Positions 1 to 5,528 of a stretch of DNA of 5,738 nucleotides are shown piece after piece; the first letter of the stretch is position 1, and each line of letters begins with the position of its first letter. This DNA is from Cellvibrionales bacterium. Lineage in GTDB: Bacteria > Pseudomonadota > Gammaproteobacteria > Pseudomonadales > UBA7434. Position numbers and translations under genes: made by a program. The notes under the pieces are model-generated. The model worked only from the letters and a program-made list of their open reading frames with translations, ran no database searches and was not told the DNA's origin. The stretch covers positions 1-5,738 of the forward strand of contig JABIQF010000174.1 in assembly GCA_018668095.1 (NCBI GenBank). Reading direction: 5' to 3'.

Positions 1-6
1 CTCCTA
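1..6 (-). promoter_or_regulatory. Shine-Dalgarno site of the next gene, off the left edge (probably tatA)
   Basis: Read on the minus strand, the last six bases of the window are TAGGAG, a strong ribosome binding site. It lies 21 bases after the hisE stop codon. Its start codon would fall a few bases beyond the window edge, so another gene follows hisE closely in the same direction. In Pseudomonas and relatives the gene after hisE is tatA (Tat export pore subunit). That identity comes from known gene order and is not visible here. Confidence 0.6.
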
Positions 7-27
7 TCGATTTACGATCAATTTCGT

Positions 28-381
28 TTATTTACGTGCTGCTTTTTCTTCAATACCTGAGATACCCATTCGGCGGCCCAGTTCCTCTAGAACATCATCA
101 GCATTACTGTCTAAATGAGAAAGCATAACTAATGTATGAAACCATAAATCCGCAGTTTCACTGATGAGTGCTTTTCTTTCTGTGTCAGTATTCGCATTAG
201 CCGATTGAAGTGCAATGTCCAAATCTTTTGCAGCAATAATGGCTTCAGTCGATTCTTCACCCACTTTTTCAAGAATTTTATTAAGCCCTTTTTTATGAAG
301 TTCGGCGACATATGAAGTATCTGACTCGGCAGTTTTACGCTGCTCAAGTAAGGCGGTAAGTTGTTTTAATATGTCGGCCAT
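28..381 (-). CDS. hisE: Phosphoribosyl-ATP pyrophosphatase (HisE)
   Basis: This cytoplasmic enzyme carries out the second step of histidine biosynthesis, hydrolysing phosphoribosyl-ATP to phosphoribosyl-AMP and pyrophosphate. The 117-residue product is the usual length for stand-alone HisE and belongs to the all-alpha MazG-like fold. The metal-binding acidic residues are visible: E42, E43 and E46 in the KVGEESTEAI stretch (residues 39-48), and E75 and D78 in ETADLW (75-80). The start is an ATG preceded by AAAGAG at about 8 bases, a usable ribosome binding site. The gene lies 46 bp after hisI in the same direction and is not fused to it, unlike the hisIE fusion of enteric bacteria. No other his genes are in the window. 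Identification is firm. Confidence 0.95.
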   Translation of the reverse strand: MADILKQLTALLEQRKTAESDTSYVAELHKKGLNKILEKVGEESTEAIIAAKDLDIALQSANANTDTERKALISETADLWFHTLVMLSHLDSNADDVLEELGRRMGISGIEEKAARK

Positions 382-427
382 ATTGTTGCTCTTTAAAAAG
401 ACTATTGAGTTAAATAGATTGATTCGC

Positions 428-823
428 TTAATAAATATCGTCTGGATTTTTTAAGGGTGCTTCAACACTGACCCATCCATCAGATGCAGAATATTGTTTG
501 TACATGCAGCTTTCGCGTCCGGTATGACAAGCAATGCCGCCGATTTGTTCGACCATCAATAGGAGCGTGTCGCCGTCGCAATCCAATCGGATATCCATAA
601 TCTTTTGGATGTGCCCAGAAGATTCACCTTTATGCCATAGTCGTTGGCGCGATCGAGACCAGTAAATAGCTTCGCCTTTTTCAAAGGTGGCGATTAATGC
701 ATCGCGATTAATCCACGCCATCATAAGCACTTTTTTGCTATTGGCATCTTGAGCAATAGCAGGCACTAGGCCCTGACTATTCCACTTAATGGCGTCTATT
801 AATGCATTATTCTGTTCGGTCAT
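428..823 (-). CDS. hisI: Phosphoribosyl-AMP cyclohydrolase (HisI)
   Basis: This zinc enzyme opens the adenine ring of phosphoribosyl-AMP to give ProFAR, the third step of histidine biosynthesis, in the cytoplasm. The 131-residue product is the normal size for monofunctional HisI and covers the whole PRA-CH domain. The family signatures are all present: the substrate-binding run SRSRQRLWHKGESSGH (residues 56-71), the magnesium-site DCDGD (81-85), and the zinc cysteines C82, C99 and C106, the last two within ACHTGRESC (98-106). The chosen ATG has only a weak ribosome binding site, but no better start is nearby. The gene begins 44 bp after the ubiB stop codon and ends 46 bp before hisE. It probably shares the ubi transcript, as no clear promoter or terminator separates them. 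Identification is firm. Confidence 0.96.
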   Translation of the reverse strand: MTEQNNALIDAIKWNSQGLVPAIAQDANSKKVLMMAWINRDALIATFEKGEAIYWSRSRQRLWHKGESSGHIQKIMDIRLDCDGDTLLLMVEQIGGIACHTGRESCMYKQYSASDGWVSVEAPLKNPDDIY

Positions 824-867
824 GGCGCTATGGTTTCTAATCAGTGTGAAAGAATGAATTAAGGCTG

Positions 868-2460
868 TTAGTTTAACGCTAAATAGGCTGTCGCTGATAG
901 TAGAGATAATAGCGCTATTACAGTGACAGCGGTAAGGAAAGTCTGCTGCCGATCTAAACTGCGTTCTAGGCGGTCAATTCGGCCTTGCAGCTGTGATGAG
1001 CTGCCATTAGAGGCTGCTGAGCCAGAGGTGGCCGTACCATTAAATTGATGAAGTTGGCGAAGCAGCAGATCGGGCAGTGCTGGTAGTGCTTCTAATAAAG
1101 CTGGCGATTGATTCTTTAGCTCACTGAGTAGACGTTTTGGTGAGTAGCGTTCGGCCATCCAGTTTTCAAGAAACGGGTGAGCTGTTTGCCATAAATCCAA
1201 ATCGGGGTAGAGCTGCCTGCCAAGGCCTTCAATGTTCAGTAAGGTTTTTTGTAATAATACTAATGAGGGCTGAACTTCCATGCCAAAACGGCGTGCGACT
1301 TGAAAGAGATAAATCAGCAAGGTGCCAAAAGAAATTTCTGACAGTGGCTTTTCAAAAATCGGTTCGCAAGCGCTGCGGATCATACCTTCGAATGATTGTA
1401 CATTCGTGCCCGGAGGTACCCAGCCCGATTCAATGTGCAGTCTTGCAACTTGGCTGTAGTCACGATTAAACACGGCGAGTAGATTGCGTGCTAGATAGTA
1501 ACGATCGAAATCTGATAGCGAGCCCATAATGGCGCAATCAATACCAATATAGCGTGGCGTTGCCGGTGTTGTTGCGTCCACAAAAATATTGCCAGGATGC
1601 ATGTCGGCATGAAAAAAATTGTGCTCGAATACTTGTGTAAAAAATATCTCTACACCGCTTTCGGCTAGCGATTTTAAATTAGTATTTTTTTTGTTGAGCG
1701 TATCTATATCCGAAACAGGCACGCCGTAAATGCGCTCCATTACCATAATATTTGGACCGCTTAACTTCCAAATAACGGCGGGAATAAAAAGTAGGCTGCG
1801 TAATTTTTCGGTTTCTTCAAAGTTTCTTTTTAATTGTGAGCAGTTGGCGGCTTCACGCTTTAAATCTAGCTCATCAAAAATAGTGTGTTCATAGTCACTC
1901 ACTACTTCAGTGAGCCGCATACGTCTGCCGTCTAATGAGAAGCGCTGAACCATACGGGCTATTAAAAAGAGGAGTTGAATATCTTTATGAATAACTTTTT
2001 CAATGCCAGGGCGTATTACTTTCACAACGACATCGAGTCCGTCATGAAGTTTAGCGGCATGAACTTGAGCGACCGAAGCAGAGGCGAGGGGTGCTTCACT
2101 AAATTCGGCAAACGCTTGAGTAACTGGCTGCCCTAGAGCAGCTTCAATAATAGCGACTGATTTCGAGCTATCAAAAGGAGGGACTTGATCTTGAAGTAAG
2201 GCCAGTTCGTCGGCAATATCAGGCGGTAGTAAATCACGTCGAGTTGAAAGTAATTGACCGAATTTAACAAAAACTGGGCCGAGCTCTTGTAATGCTGTCC
2301 GTAAGCGGACACCTCGATCATCTTCTGCGCTATGGAACGGCGAAACCACTTTTACGAGTAATTTTATTAATAGGTGTTGTCGGGACTGAGGAATAAAAGT
2401 ATCGAGACGATATTTTATCGAGACACGTAAAATACTGAATAAGCGCATCAATTGTTTCAT
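868..2460 (-). CDS. ubiB: Ubiquinone biosynthesis ABC1/ADCK-family protein kinase-like UbiB
   Basis: UbiB is an atypical protein-kinase-like ATPase on the inner membrane, needed for aerobic ubiquinone synthesis. It is thought to help extract or present lipid intermediates, but its exact reaction is not settled. The 530-residue length fits the family (546 in E. coli from memory). Motifs in order are the family-specific KxGQ (K66-Q69), the alanine/serine-rich loop ASASVAQV (126-133) replacing a normal P-loop, the lysine K147 in VVVKVIRP, the catalytic-loop equivalent HADMHPGN (284-291) and the metal-binding DCAIMG (308-313). Residues about 474-490 form a Gly/Ser/Thr/Asn-rich linker. A heptad-like stretch follows at 491-506, then a hydrophobic segment at about 508-529. 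The ATG overlaps the ubiJ stop (ATGA) without a clear Shine-Dalgarno site, suggesting coupled translation. Identification is firm. Confidence 0.97.
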   Translation of the reverse strand: MKQLMRLFSILRVSIKYRLDTFIPQSRQHLLIKLLVKVVSPFHSAEDDRGVRLRTALQELGPVFVKFGQLLSTRRDLLPPDIADELALLQDQVPPFDSSKSVAIIEAALGQPVTQAFAEFSEAPLASASVAQVHAAKLHDGLDVVVKVIRPGIEKVIHKDIQLLFLIARMVQRFSLDGRRMRLTEVVSDYEHTIFDELDLKREAANCSQLKRNFEETEKLRSLLFIPAVIWKLSGPNIMVMERIYGVPVSDIDTLNKKNTNLKSLAESGVEIFFTQVFEHNFFHADMHPGNIFVDATTPATPRYIGIDCAIMGSLSDFDRYYLARNLLAVFNRDYSQVARLHIESGWVPPGTNVQSFEGMIRSACEPIFEKPLSEISFGTLLIYLFQVARRFGMEVQPSLVLLQKTLLNIEGLGRQLYPDLDLWQTAHPFLENWMAERYSPKRLLSELKNQSPALLEALPALPDLLLRQLHQFNGTATSGSAASNGSSSQLQGRIDRLERSLDRQQTFLTAVTVIALLSLLSATAYLALN

Positions 2461-3089
2461 GATGCTTGAGTATCCGTAAATTGTTTTTTATAACGTTTAG
2501 TTTTAGCTTCAATACGATCGATATGCATTTCTAAATCACGCAGTTGTGCATAGAAATTTTCGCATTCTATACGAGTGGGTACGAGTCGGGCTTCTTCATG
2601 TAAAAAATCATCGACGGTACGAAGTAAGGTTTGTCGAGCTTGCTTGCCAAAACCCATTAAACTGTTAGCGGCTTTGCTCGCCAAGTGTGCTGGTACATCA
2701 CCAATAAATCGTGCGATATAGCCTTCCCAGTCTAGGTCGATTTGTTCACCTATATCTTTTAATTCTAAAAACAAACGGCTATCACCTTGAATCTTTAATT
2801 TACCGTTAATAAGTGCTGATGCAGCATCTTCGGCAGTCAGTAAAGCTAACCACTCTTGTGAGGGGCCTTCTATGCCGGCTTCAATTTTTTCTTCACAGTA
2901 TTGCAGAATGCATATATTAGAATCGATACGCATATAAAAAATAACTTCTGGTTTAGTGCAGGCAATACGAATTATTTTACCTGCATAGGCGGCCAGTTTA
3001 GATTGTGTGGTCGGATCTAATGAAAGGCTACTGTTAATAGCTTTTTCGAGTGCCGCACAACTGGCGGAGGTAAGCATAGGATCAATCAT
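2457..3089 (-). CDS. ubiJ: Ubiquinone biosynthesis accessory factor UbiJ (SCP2 domain)
   Basis: UbiJ is a cytosolic accessory protein that, with UbiK, supports the soluble ubiquinone-biosynthesis complex and binds the hydrophobic intermediates through its SCP2 lipid-binding domain. The product has 210 residues, close to the E. coli length. The SCP2-like domain covers about residues 14-115 and includes the INGKLKIQGD stretch (94-103). A family-like DWEGYIARFIGDVPAH segment follows at 120-135. The C-terminal part, about 155-203, is charged, helical and probably coiled-coil (EEARLVP at 165-171, then EMHIDRIEAKTKRYKK). The first ATG is used, although ATG codon 5 is equally possible because neither has a strong Shine-Dalgarno site. 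The gene lies 19 bp after ubiE and overlaps ubiB by 4 bp. Its sequence is less conserved than its neighbours, so position between ubiE and ubiB adds much of the certainty. Confidence 0.9.
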   Translation of the reverse strand: MIDPMLTSASCAALEKAINSSLSLDPTTQSKLAAYAGKIIRIACTKPEVIFYMRIDSNICILQYCEEKIEAGIEGPSQEWLALLTAEDAASALINGKLKIQGDSRLFLELKDIGEQIDLDWEGYIARFIGDVPAHLASKAANSLMGFGKQARQTLLRTVDDFLHEEARLVPTRIECENFYAQLRDLEMHIDRIEAKTKRYKKQFTDTQAS

Positions 3090-3108
3090 AGTCGTTTAGC
3101 TTTTAAAT

Positions 3109-3906
3109 TTAGAGTTTAAGACCTTTATGAACGGCAACAATGCCACCCGTCATATTGTGGTATTCACAATCAGCAAAACCAGCGTCTTCTAGCATGTCTT
3201 TTAATGTTTCTTGATCGGGATGCATGCGAATGGATTCGGCAAGGTAGCGATAGCTGTCTTCATCTTGCGCAATGAGCTTGCCAATTTTTGGCAGTATTTT
3301 AAAAGAATAGGTATCGTAAATTTTTGATAGCAAGGGATTATTGGGTTTCGAAAACTCCAATACCAAAAGACGACCACCAGGCTTGAGTACTCTAAACATT
3401 GAACGTAAGGCGCGATCTTTATCGGTGACATTACGTAGGCCAAAACCAATAGTGATGCAGTCAAAGTAATTGTCATCAAAGGGAAGGTATTGAGCATCAC
3501 CTTGTACGTATTGAATATTGCCACAGTTGCCGTTATCGGTTTGCTTATCGCGACCGGTACTTAGCATAGAGGCATTGATGTCAGACAGAATGACTTCGCC
3601 TTCTGGGCCAACAAGACGACTGAACTTTGAGGCTAAATCACCGGTGCCACCAGCGAGATCTAATACGCGGTGTCCGGTACGCACAGCCGATAGTTCAATA
3701 GTGAAACGCTTCCATAAACGGTGAACGCCTGCAGACATTAAATCATTCATGATGTCATAGCGACTGGCAACCGAGGTGAACACTTCGCCAACTAAGCTGG
3801 CTTTCTCTTCGGTAGCGACCTGTCGGTAGCCAAAGTGAGTGGTATCTTGGGCGTCAGTAGATGATGCCTTAGGGCTTGCATCACTGTCTGTGGTGTTCAC
3901 TGTCAT
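3109..3906 (-). CDS. ubiE: Ubiquinone/menaquinone C-methyltransferase UbiE
   Basis: UbiE is a SAM-dependent class I methyltransferase that C-methylates the benzoquinol ring in ubiquinone synthesis and demethylmenaquinol where menaquinone is made. The sequence closely follows E. coli UbiE. It shows the family signature around VASRYDIMNDLMSAGVHRLW (residues 46-65), the SAM-binding motif VLDLAGGTGDL (81-91), then FGLRNVTDKDRALRSM and LKPGGRLLVLEFSKP, with RYLAESIRMHPDQ near the C-terminus. The frame stays open to a GTG at 3921, but that codon has no ribosome binding site. The ATG at 3906 has GAGG six bases upstream, so I start there (265 residues). Residues 2-22 are a Ser/Thr/Asp-rich tail, making it somewhat longer than the 251-residue E. 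coli protein. It heads the tight ubiE-ubiJ-ubiB block and may have its own promoter in the gap upstream. Confidence 0.97.
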   Translation of the reverse strand: MTVNTTDSDASPKASSTDAQDTTHFGYRQVATEEKASLVGEVFTSVASRYDIMNDLMSAGVHRLWKRFTIELSAVRTGHRVLDLAGGTGDLASKFSRLVGPEGEVILSDINASMLSTGRDKQTDNGNCGNIQYVQGDAQYLPFDDNYFDCITIGFGLRNVTDKDRALRSMFRVLKPGGRLLVLEFSKPNNPLLSKIYDTYSFKILPKIGKLIAQDEDSYRYLAESIRMHPDQETLKDMLEDAGFADCEYHNMTGGIVAVHKGLKL

Positions 3907-3912
3907 TTTCAG

Positions 3913-3916
3913 CCTC
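3913..3916 (-). promoter_or_regulatory. Shine-Dalgarno site deciding the ubiE start
   Basis: GAGG on the minus strand lies six bases upstream of the ATG at 3904-3906. The alternative in-frame GTG at 3919-3921 lies upstream of this site and has no purine-rich sequence before it. This favours the shorter 265-residue UbiE. Confidence 0.6.
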
Positions 3917-3958
3917 GTCACGCAGTCATTTTAAACTGCGATATTTAGTAAGAGCGCT

Positions 3959-3987
3959 ATTGTACCTGTGCAAGGCGCAGCACAAAA
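3959..3987 (-). promoter_or_regulatory. Possible promoter for the ubiE-ubiJ-ubiB-hisI-hisE transcript
   Basis: In the 86-bp gap between the MAPEG gene and ubiE, the minus strand carries TACAAT (3959-3964), five of six matches to a sigma-70 -10 box. The position 17 bp further upstream (3982-3987) reads TTTTGT, a poor -35 box. A second pairing, TTGCAC (3968-3973) with TACTAA 17 bp downstream, is also weak. The gap is large for this gene cluster, which makes an internal promoter plausible. This is inference from consensus matching only. Confidence 0.3.
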
Positions 3988-3999
3988 GTGTGTTATGCC
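3974..3999 (-). other. Imperfect hairpin spanning the MAPEG stop codon
   Basis: In the minus-strand RNA, two 11-base arms (GGCAUAACACA and UGUGCUGCGCC) around a four-base CUUU loop can form nine of eleven pairs, one of them a G-U wobble. There is no U-tract after it, so it does not look like a normal intrinsic terminator. It could slow transcription or protect the RNA 3' end after the MAPEG gene, or be chance. Confidence 0.25.
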
Positions 4000-4385
4000 A
4001 CACCATTTAAACGAAAAAGTGAAATGCAAGCGGCTAAGCCGATGATCCATACGATAGATCTAAGCGTAGCCCAGTTTGCTAAGTAACAAGCGATATAAGC
4101 TATACGTGCGGCAAAGAATATTTGCACGGATAGCAGCATTTGTTCGGCGCTGGCGCCCATTAAAAATGCGCAAAGAACAGCTGCAGAAATTAACGCCAGC
4201 GCTTCCCATGAATTTTGCTGGGCAGCATAGCAACGAGTGCCAATCCCTGTCAGTTTAAGTGCTTGTTGGCGCGGATTTCTATTGTCGACATAGCCGAGTT
4301 GTTTGTTGCGAAAATACGCAGCAAGCACATTAATCAATAATGGTAGCATCGCGGTTGCAAAAATTATTTTAACAATTGTTTCCAT
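3993..4385 (-). CDS. MAPEG-family integral membrane protein
   Basis: The product is a small membrane protein of the MAPEG family (membrane-associated proteins in eicosanoid and glutathione metabolism). The eukaryotic members are glutathione transferases or peroxidases and leukotriene synthases. Bacterial members of this type mostly lack a known substrate. The 130 residues contain four likely membrane helices at about 3-25, 59-77, 82-102 and 106-126. The family signature is visible after the first helix: NRNPR (35-39), then R51 and the AAQQNSWEAL run (54-63), followed by ARIAYIACYLAN (93-104) and LRSIVW (108-113). The ATG has a good ribosome binding site (AGAGGA, nine bases upstream). The gene begins 25 bp after the DUF971 stop codon, suggesting a two-gene transcript. 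Family membership is firm, but I do not assign a reaction. Confidence 0.88.
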   Translation of the reverse strand: METIVKIIFATAMLPLLINVLAAYFRNKQLGYVDNRNPRQQALKLTGIGTRCYAAQQNSWEALALISAAVLCAFLMGASAEQMLLSVQIFFAARIAYIACYLANWATLRSIVWIIGLAACISLFRLNGVA

Positions 4386-4410
4386 GGGGATAATTCCTCT
4401 CTATGGTTGA

Positions 4411-4806
4411 TTAATTCAATGTTGGGCTTGGATTAAAAAGCTTTATAACTTCAATATCAGGATCTCGATTCCCTCCGCTTGCAGTAAGCTGGTCTAAATA
4501 GCTTTGCCAGTAAATGGCTTTTTTATCGCATAGCTCACGCAAATATTCCCATGAGTAAATACCGCTATTATGTTGGTCATCAAAATTAATTTGCAGTGCA
4601 TAGTTGCCAACAGCTACTACAGATAAAATGCCGACATTTTTTTTACCGACTTGCAAGGTGGCTTGGTCAGGGTGATGGCCGCGTACTTCGGCTGATGGTG
4701 AGTATACTCGCAGATATTCTGCATCTAAGAAAAAGCACTGATTATGAGCATAAACCAGTTCGAGTTTTTTTGACGCTTTATGTAACTCAATGGTTTCTGG
4801 AATCAA
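4411..4806 (-). CDS. DUF971 protein (gamma-butyrobetaine hydroxylase N-terminal-like domain)
   Basis: This is a stand-alone DUF971 protein. The domain also forms the N-terminal part of eukaryotic gamma-butyrobetaine hydroxylases, but the catalytic dioxygenase domain is absent here, so carnitine chemistry should not be inferred. Family hallmarks are the IELHKASKKLELVY run (residues 6-19), YLRVYSPSAEVRGHH (31-45) and VGNYALQINFDD followed by HNSGIYSWEYL (66-89). The length, 131 residues, is normal for the bacterial family. The start is a TTG: no in-frame ATG or GTG lies between it and the upstream stop at 4825-4827, AGGA sits eight bases before it, and the conserved N-terminus begins a few residues later. 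It probably forms a transcript with the MAPEG gene 25 bp downstream. The biological role is not established to my knowledge. Confidence 0.9.
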   Translation of the reverse strand: MIPETIELHKASKKLELVYAHNQCFFLDAEYLRVYSPSAEVRGHHPDQATLQVGKKNVGILSVVAVGNYALQINFDDQHNSGIYSWEYLRELCDKKAIYWQSYLDQLTASGGNRDPDIEVIKLFNPSPTLN

Positions 4807-4814
4807 TGAAGGTG

Positions 4815-4818
4815 TCCT
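4815..4818 (-). promoter_or_regulatory. Shine-Dalgarno site supporting a TTG start
   Basis: AGGA on the minus strand lies eight bases before the TTG at 4804-4806 that opens the DUF971 gene. The same frame has a stop codon (TGA, 4825-4827) only six codons upstream of the TTG and no ATG or GTG between. The ribosome binding site and the conserved N-terminus therefore both point to TTG as the start. Confidence 0.6.
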
Positions 4819-4849
4819 GTTTTTTCAATGGATGTCTAATAAAGTTTTA

Positions 4850-4874
4850 ATTTCTTTTCATTGATAAAAGAAAT
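4850..4874. repeat. 9-bp perfect inverted repeat in the SPOR-DUF971 gap
   Basis: Two perfectly complementary arms, atttctttt (4850-4858) and aaaagaaat (4866-4874), surround a seven-base spacer. The stem is almost purely A and T and lacks a following U-run on the minus-strand RNA, so it is a weak terminator candidate. It overlaps the possible -10 box of the DUF971 promoter, so it could instead be an operator. In an AT-rich gap it may also be chance. Confidence 0.4.
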
Positions 4875-4889
4875 GCTTAGTCATGACAA
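4861..4889 (-). promoter_or_regulatory. Possible sigma-70 promoter for the DUF971-MAPEG pair
   Basis: The minus strand carries TTGTCA (4884-4889, five of six matches to the -35 consensus) and TATCAA (4861-4866, four of six matches to the -10 consensus), separated by exactly 17 bp. It would give a leader of roughly 50 bases before the TTG start. It begins just after the end of the SPOR gene. The assignment rests on consensus matching only. Confidence 0.4.
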
Positions 4890-4890
4890 T

Positions 4891-5490
4891 TTATATTTTT
4901 CGCTTCATAACCATAGCTTCTAAATTATTTGAAATAATGGTGGATCTCGCAGCCGTCATGCCTCCACGTGTCGTAAAGGGTCCAAGCCTAACGCGATACC
5001 ATAAATTCCCAGAGGCATTTTTAGCGCTATTGATTTTTGGCTCAAGGCCTAGCAAGGTTAATTCTACGAGTAGCTTTTCTGCTTGTGCTTTAGTTTTAAA
5101 CGATCCTGCTTGAATCAAGTAGATGTAATTATCTTCGGCACTACGGCTGCTGCTATAGGCCGCTTCTTTGTTGACGACAACTTCAAAATCTTTTAAGCGG
5201 CTATAAAACGTGTAATCATCTTCTGCGTTGGGCAATGATTTTTCTTCTATAATAACGCTATTTGTGACTGGTTTTTTGGTACGAGCAATTTTTTCCGACT
5301 CAAGTTGATTGAGTGCGTATAAGCCTAGGCTAAATAAAATAACAATAATAACGGTAGCTATTAAGCGCAGCTTCGACACTGATGCTGTTGATTTTTTTCG
5401 CGTCTTTTTATTGCGTAAGTGAGTGGCGCGTTTGGGCTTTGCGCTAACGCCACGTTTATTGGCAATAATGGGTTTTAAGCAATGCATCAT
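4891..5490 (-). CDS. SPOR-domain inner-membrane protein (FtsN-like)
   Basis: The product is a bitopic inner-membrane protein with a periplasmic SPOR domain, a fold that binds denuded septal peptidoglycan and brings proteins to the division site. Its 199 residues run as a basic cytoplasmic region rich in Lys/Arg (about 11-40), one membrane helix (about 42-60), a periplasmic linker containing a YTFYSRLKDFEVVV segment (93-106) typical of FtsN-like proteins, and a C-terminal SPOR domain (about 122-197) with YLIQAGSF (124-131) and WYRVRLGPF (164-172). Position next to argS matches the SPOR gene found there in Pseudomonas. The linker is short and lacks the long Gln-rich region of E. coli FtsN, so I do not assign ftsN. 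Two adjacent ATG codons open the frame. Neither has a good Shine-Dalgarno site, so the exact start is less certain than the family. Confidence 0.88.
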   Translation of the reverse strand: MMHCLKPIIANKRGVSAKPKRATHLRNKKTRKKSTASVSKLRLIATVIIVILFSLGLYALNQLESEKIARTKKPVTNSVIIEEKSLPNAEDDYTFYSRLKDFEVVVNKEAAYSSSRSAEDNYIYLIQAGSFKTKAQAEKLLVELTLLGLEPKINSAKNASGNLWYRVRLGPFTTRGGMTAARSTIISNNLEAMVMKRKI

Positions 5491-5492
5491 TA

Positions 5493-5516
5493 TATTATTG
5501 ATAGCCTATTATTGAT
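5493..5516. repeat. 10-bp direct repeat between argS and the SPOR gene
   Basis: The sequence tattattgat occurs at 5493-5502 and again at 5507-5516, 14 bp apart start to start, filling most of the 38-bp argS-SPOR gap. It occupies the place where the SPOR ribosome binding site should be. No known binding protein is suggested. It may be chance in AT-rich sequence. Confidence 0.4.
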
Positions 5517-5528
5517 GAGTTTGTCATA

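Noticed and set aside
1137..1469. 110-codon open frame on the plus strand
   Set aside because: It lies entirely inside ubiB on the opposite strand, and its translation shows no recognisable domain. The ubiB frame is unmistakable.
3201..3524. 107-codon minus-strand frame inside ubiE
   Set aside because: It is an out-of-frame shadow of ubiE. The ubiE frame matches the family throughout.
3907..3921. GTG at 3919-3921 as the ubiE start
   Set aside because: It has no ribosome binding site, whereas the ATG at 3904-3906 has GAGG at six bases.
4596..4850. 84-codon open frame on the plus strand across the DUF971 start
   Set aside because: It is mostly antisense to the conserved DUF971 gene, shows no family features and is likely a chance frame.
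4850..4874. Inverted repeat as an intrinsic terminator after the SPOR gene
   Set aside because: The stem is nearly all A-T pairs and is followed by AAAAC rather than a U-run on the transcribed strand.
4883..5113. 76-codon open frame on the plus strand opposite the SPOR gene
   Set aside because: It is antisense to the conserved SPOR domain and shows no recognisable motifs or ribosome binding site.
5495..5527. Ten-codon minus-strand mini-frame (ATG to TAA) between argS and the SPOR gene
   Set aside because: It could act as a leader peptide, but it has no ribosome binding site and no attenuator-like codon run or hairpin, so it is most likely chance.
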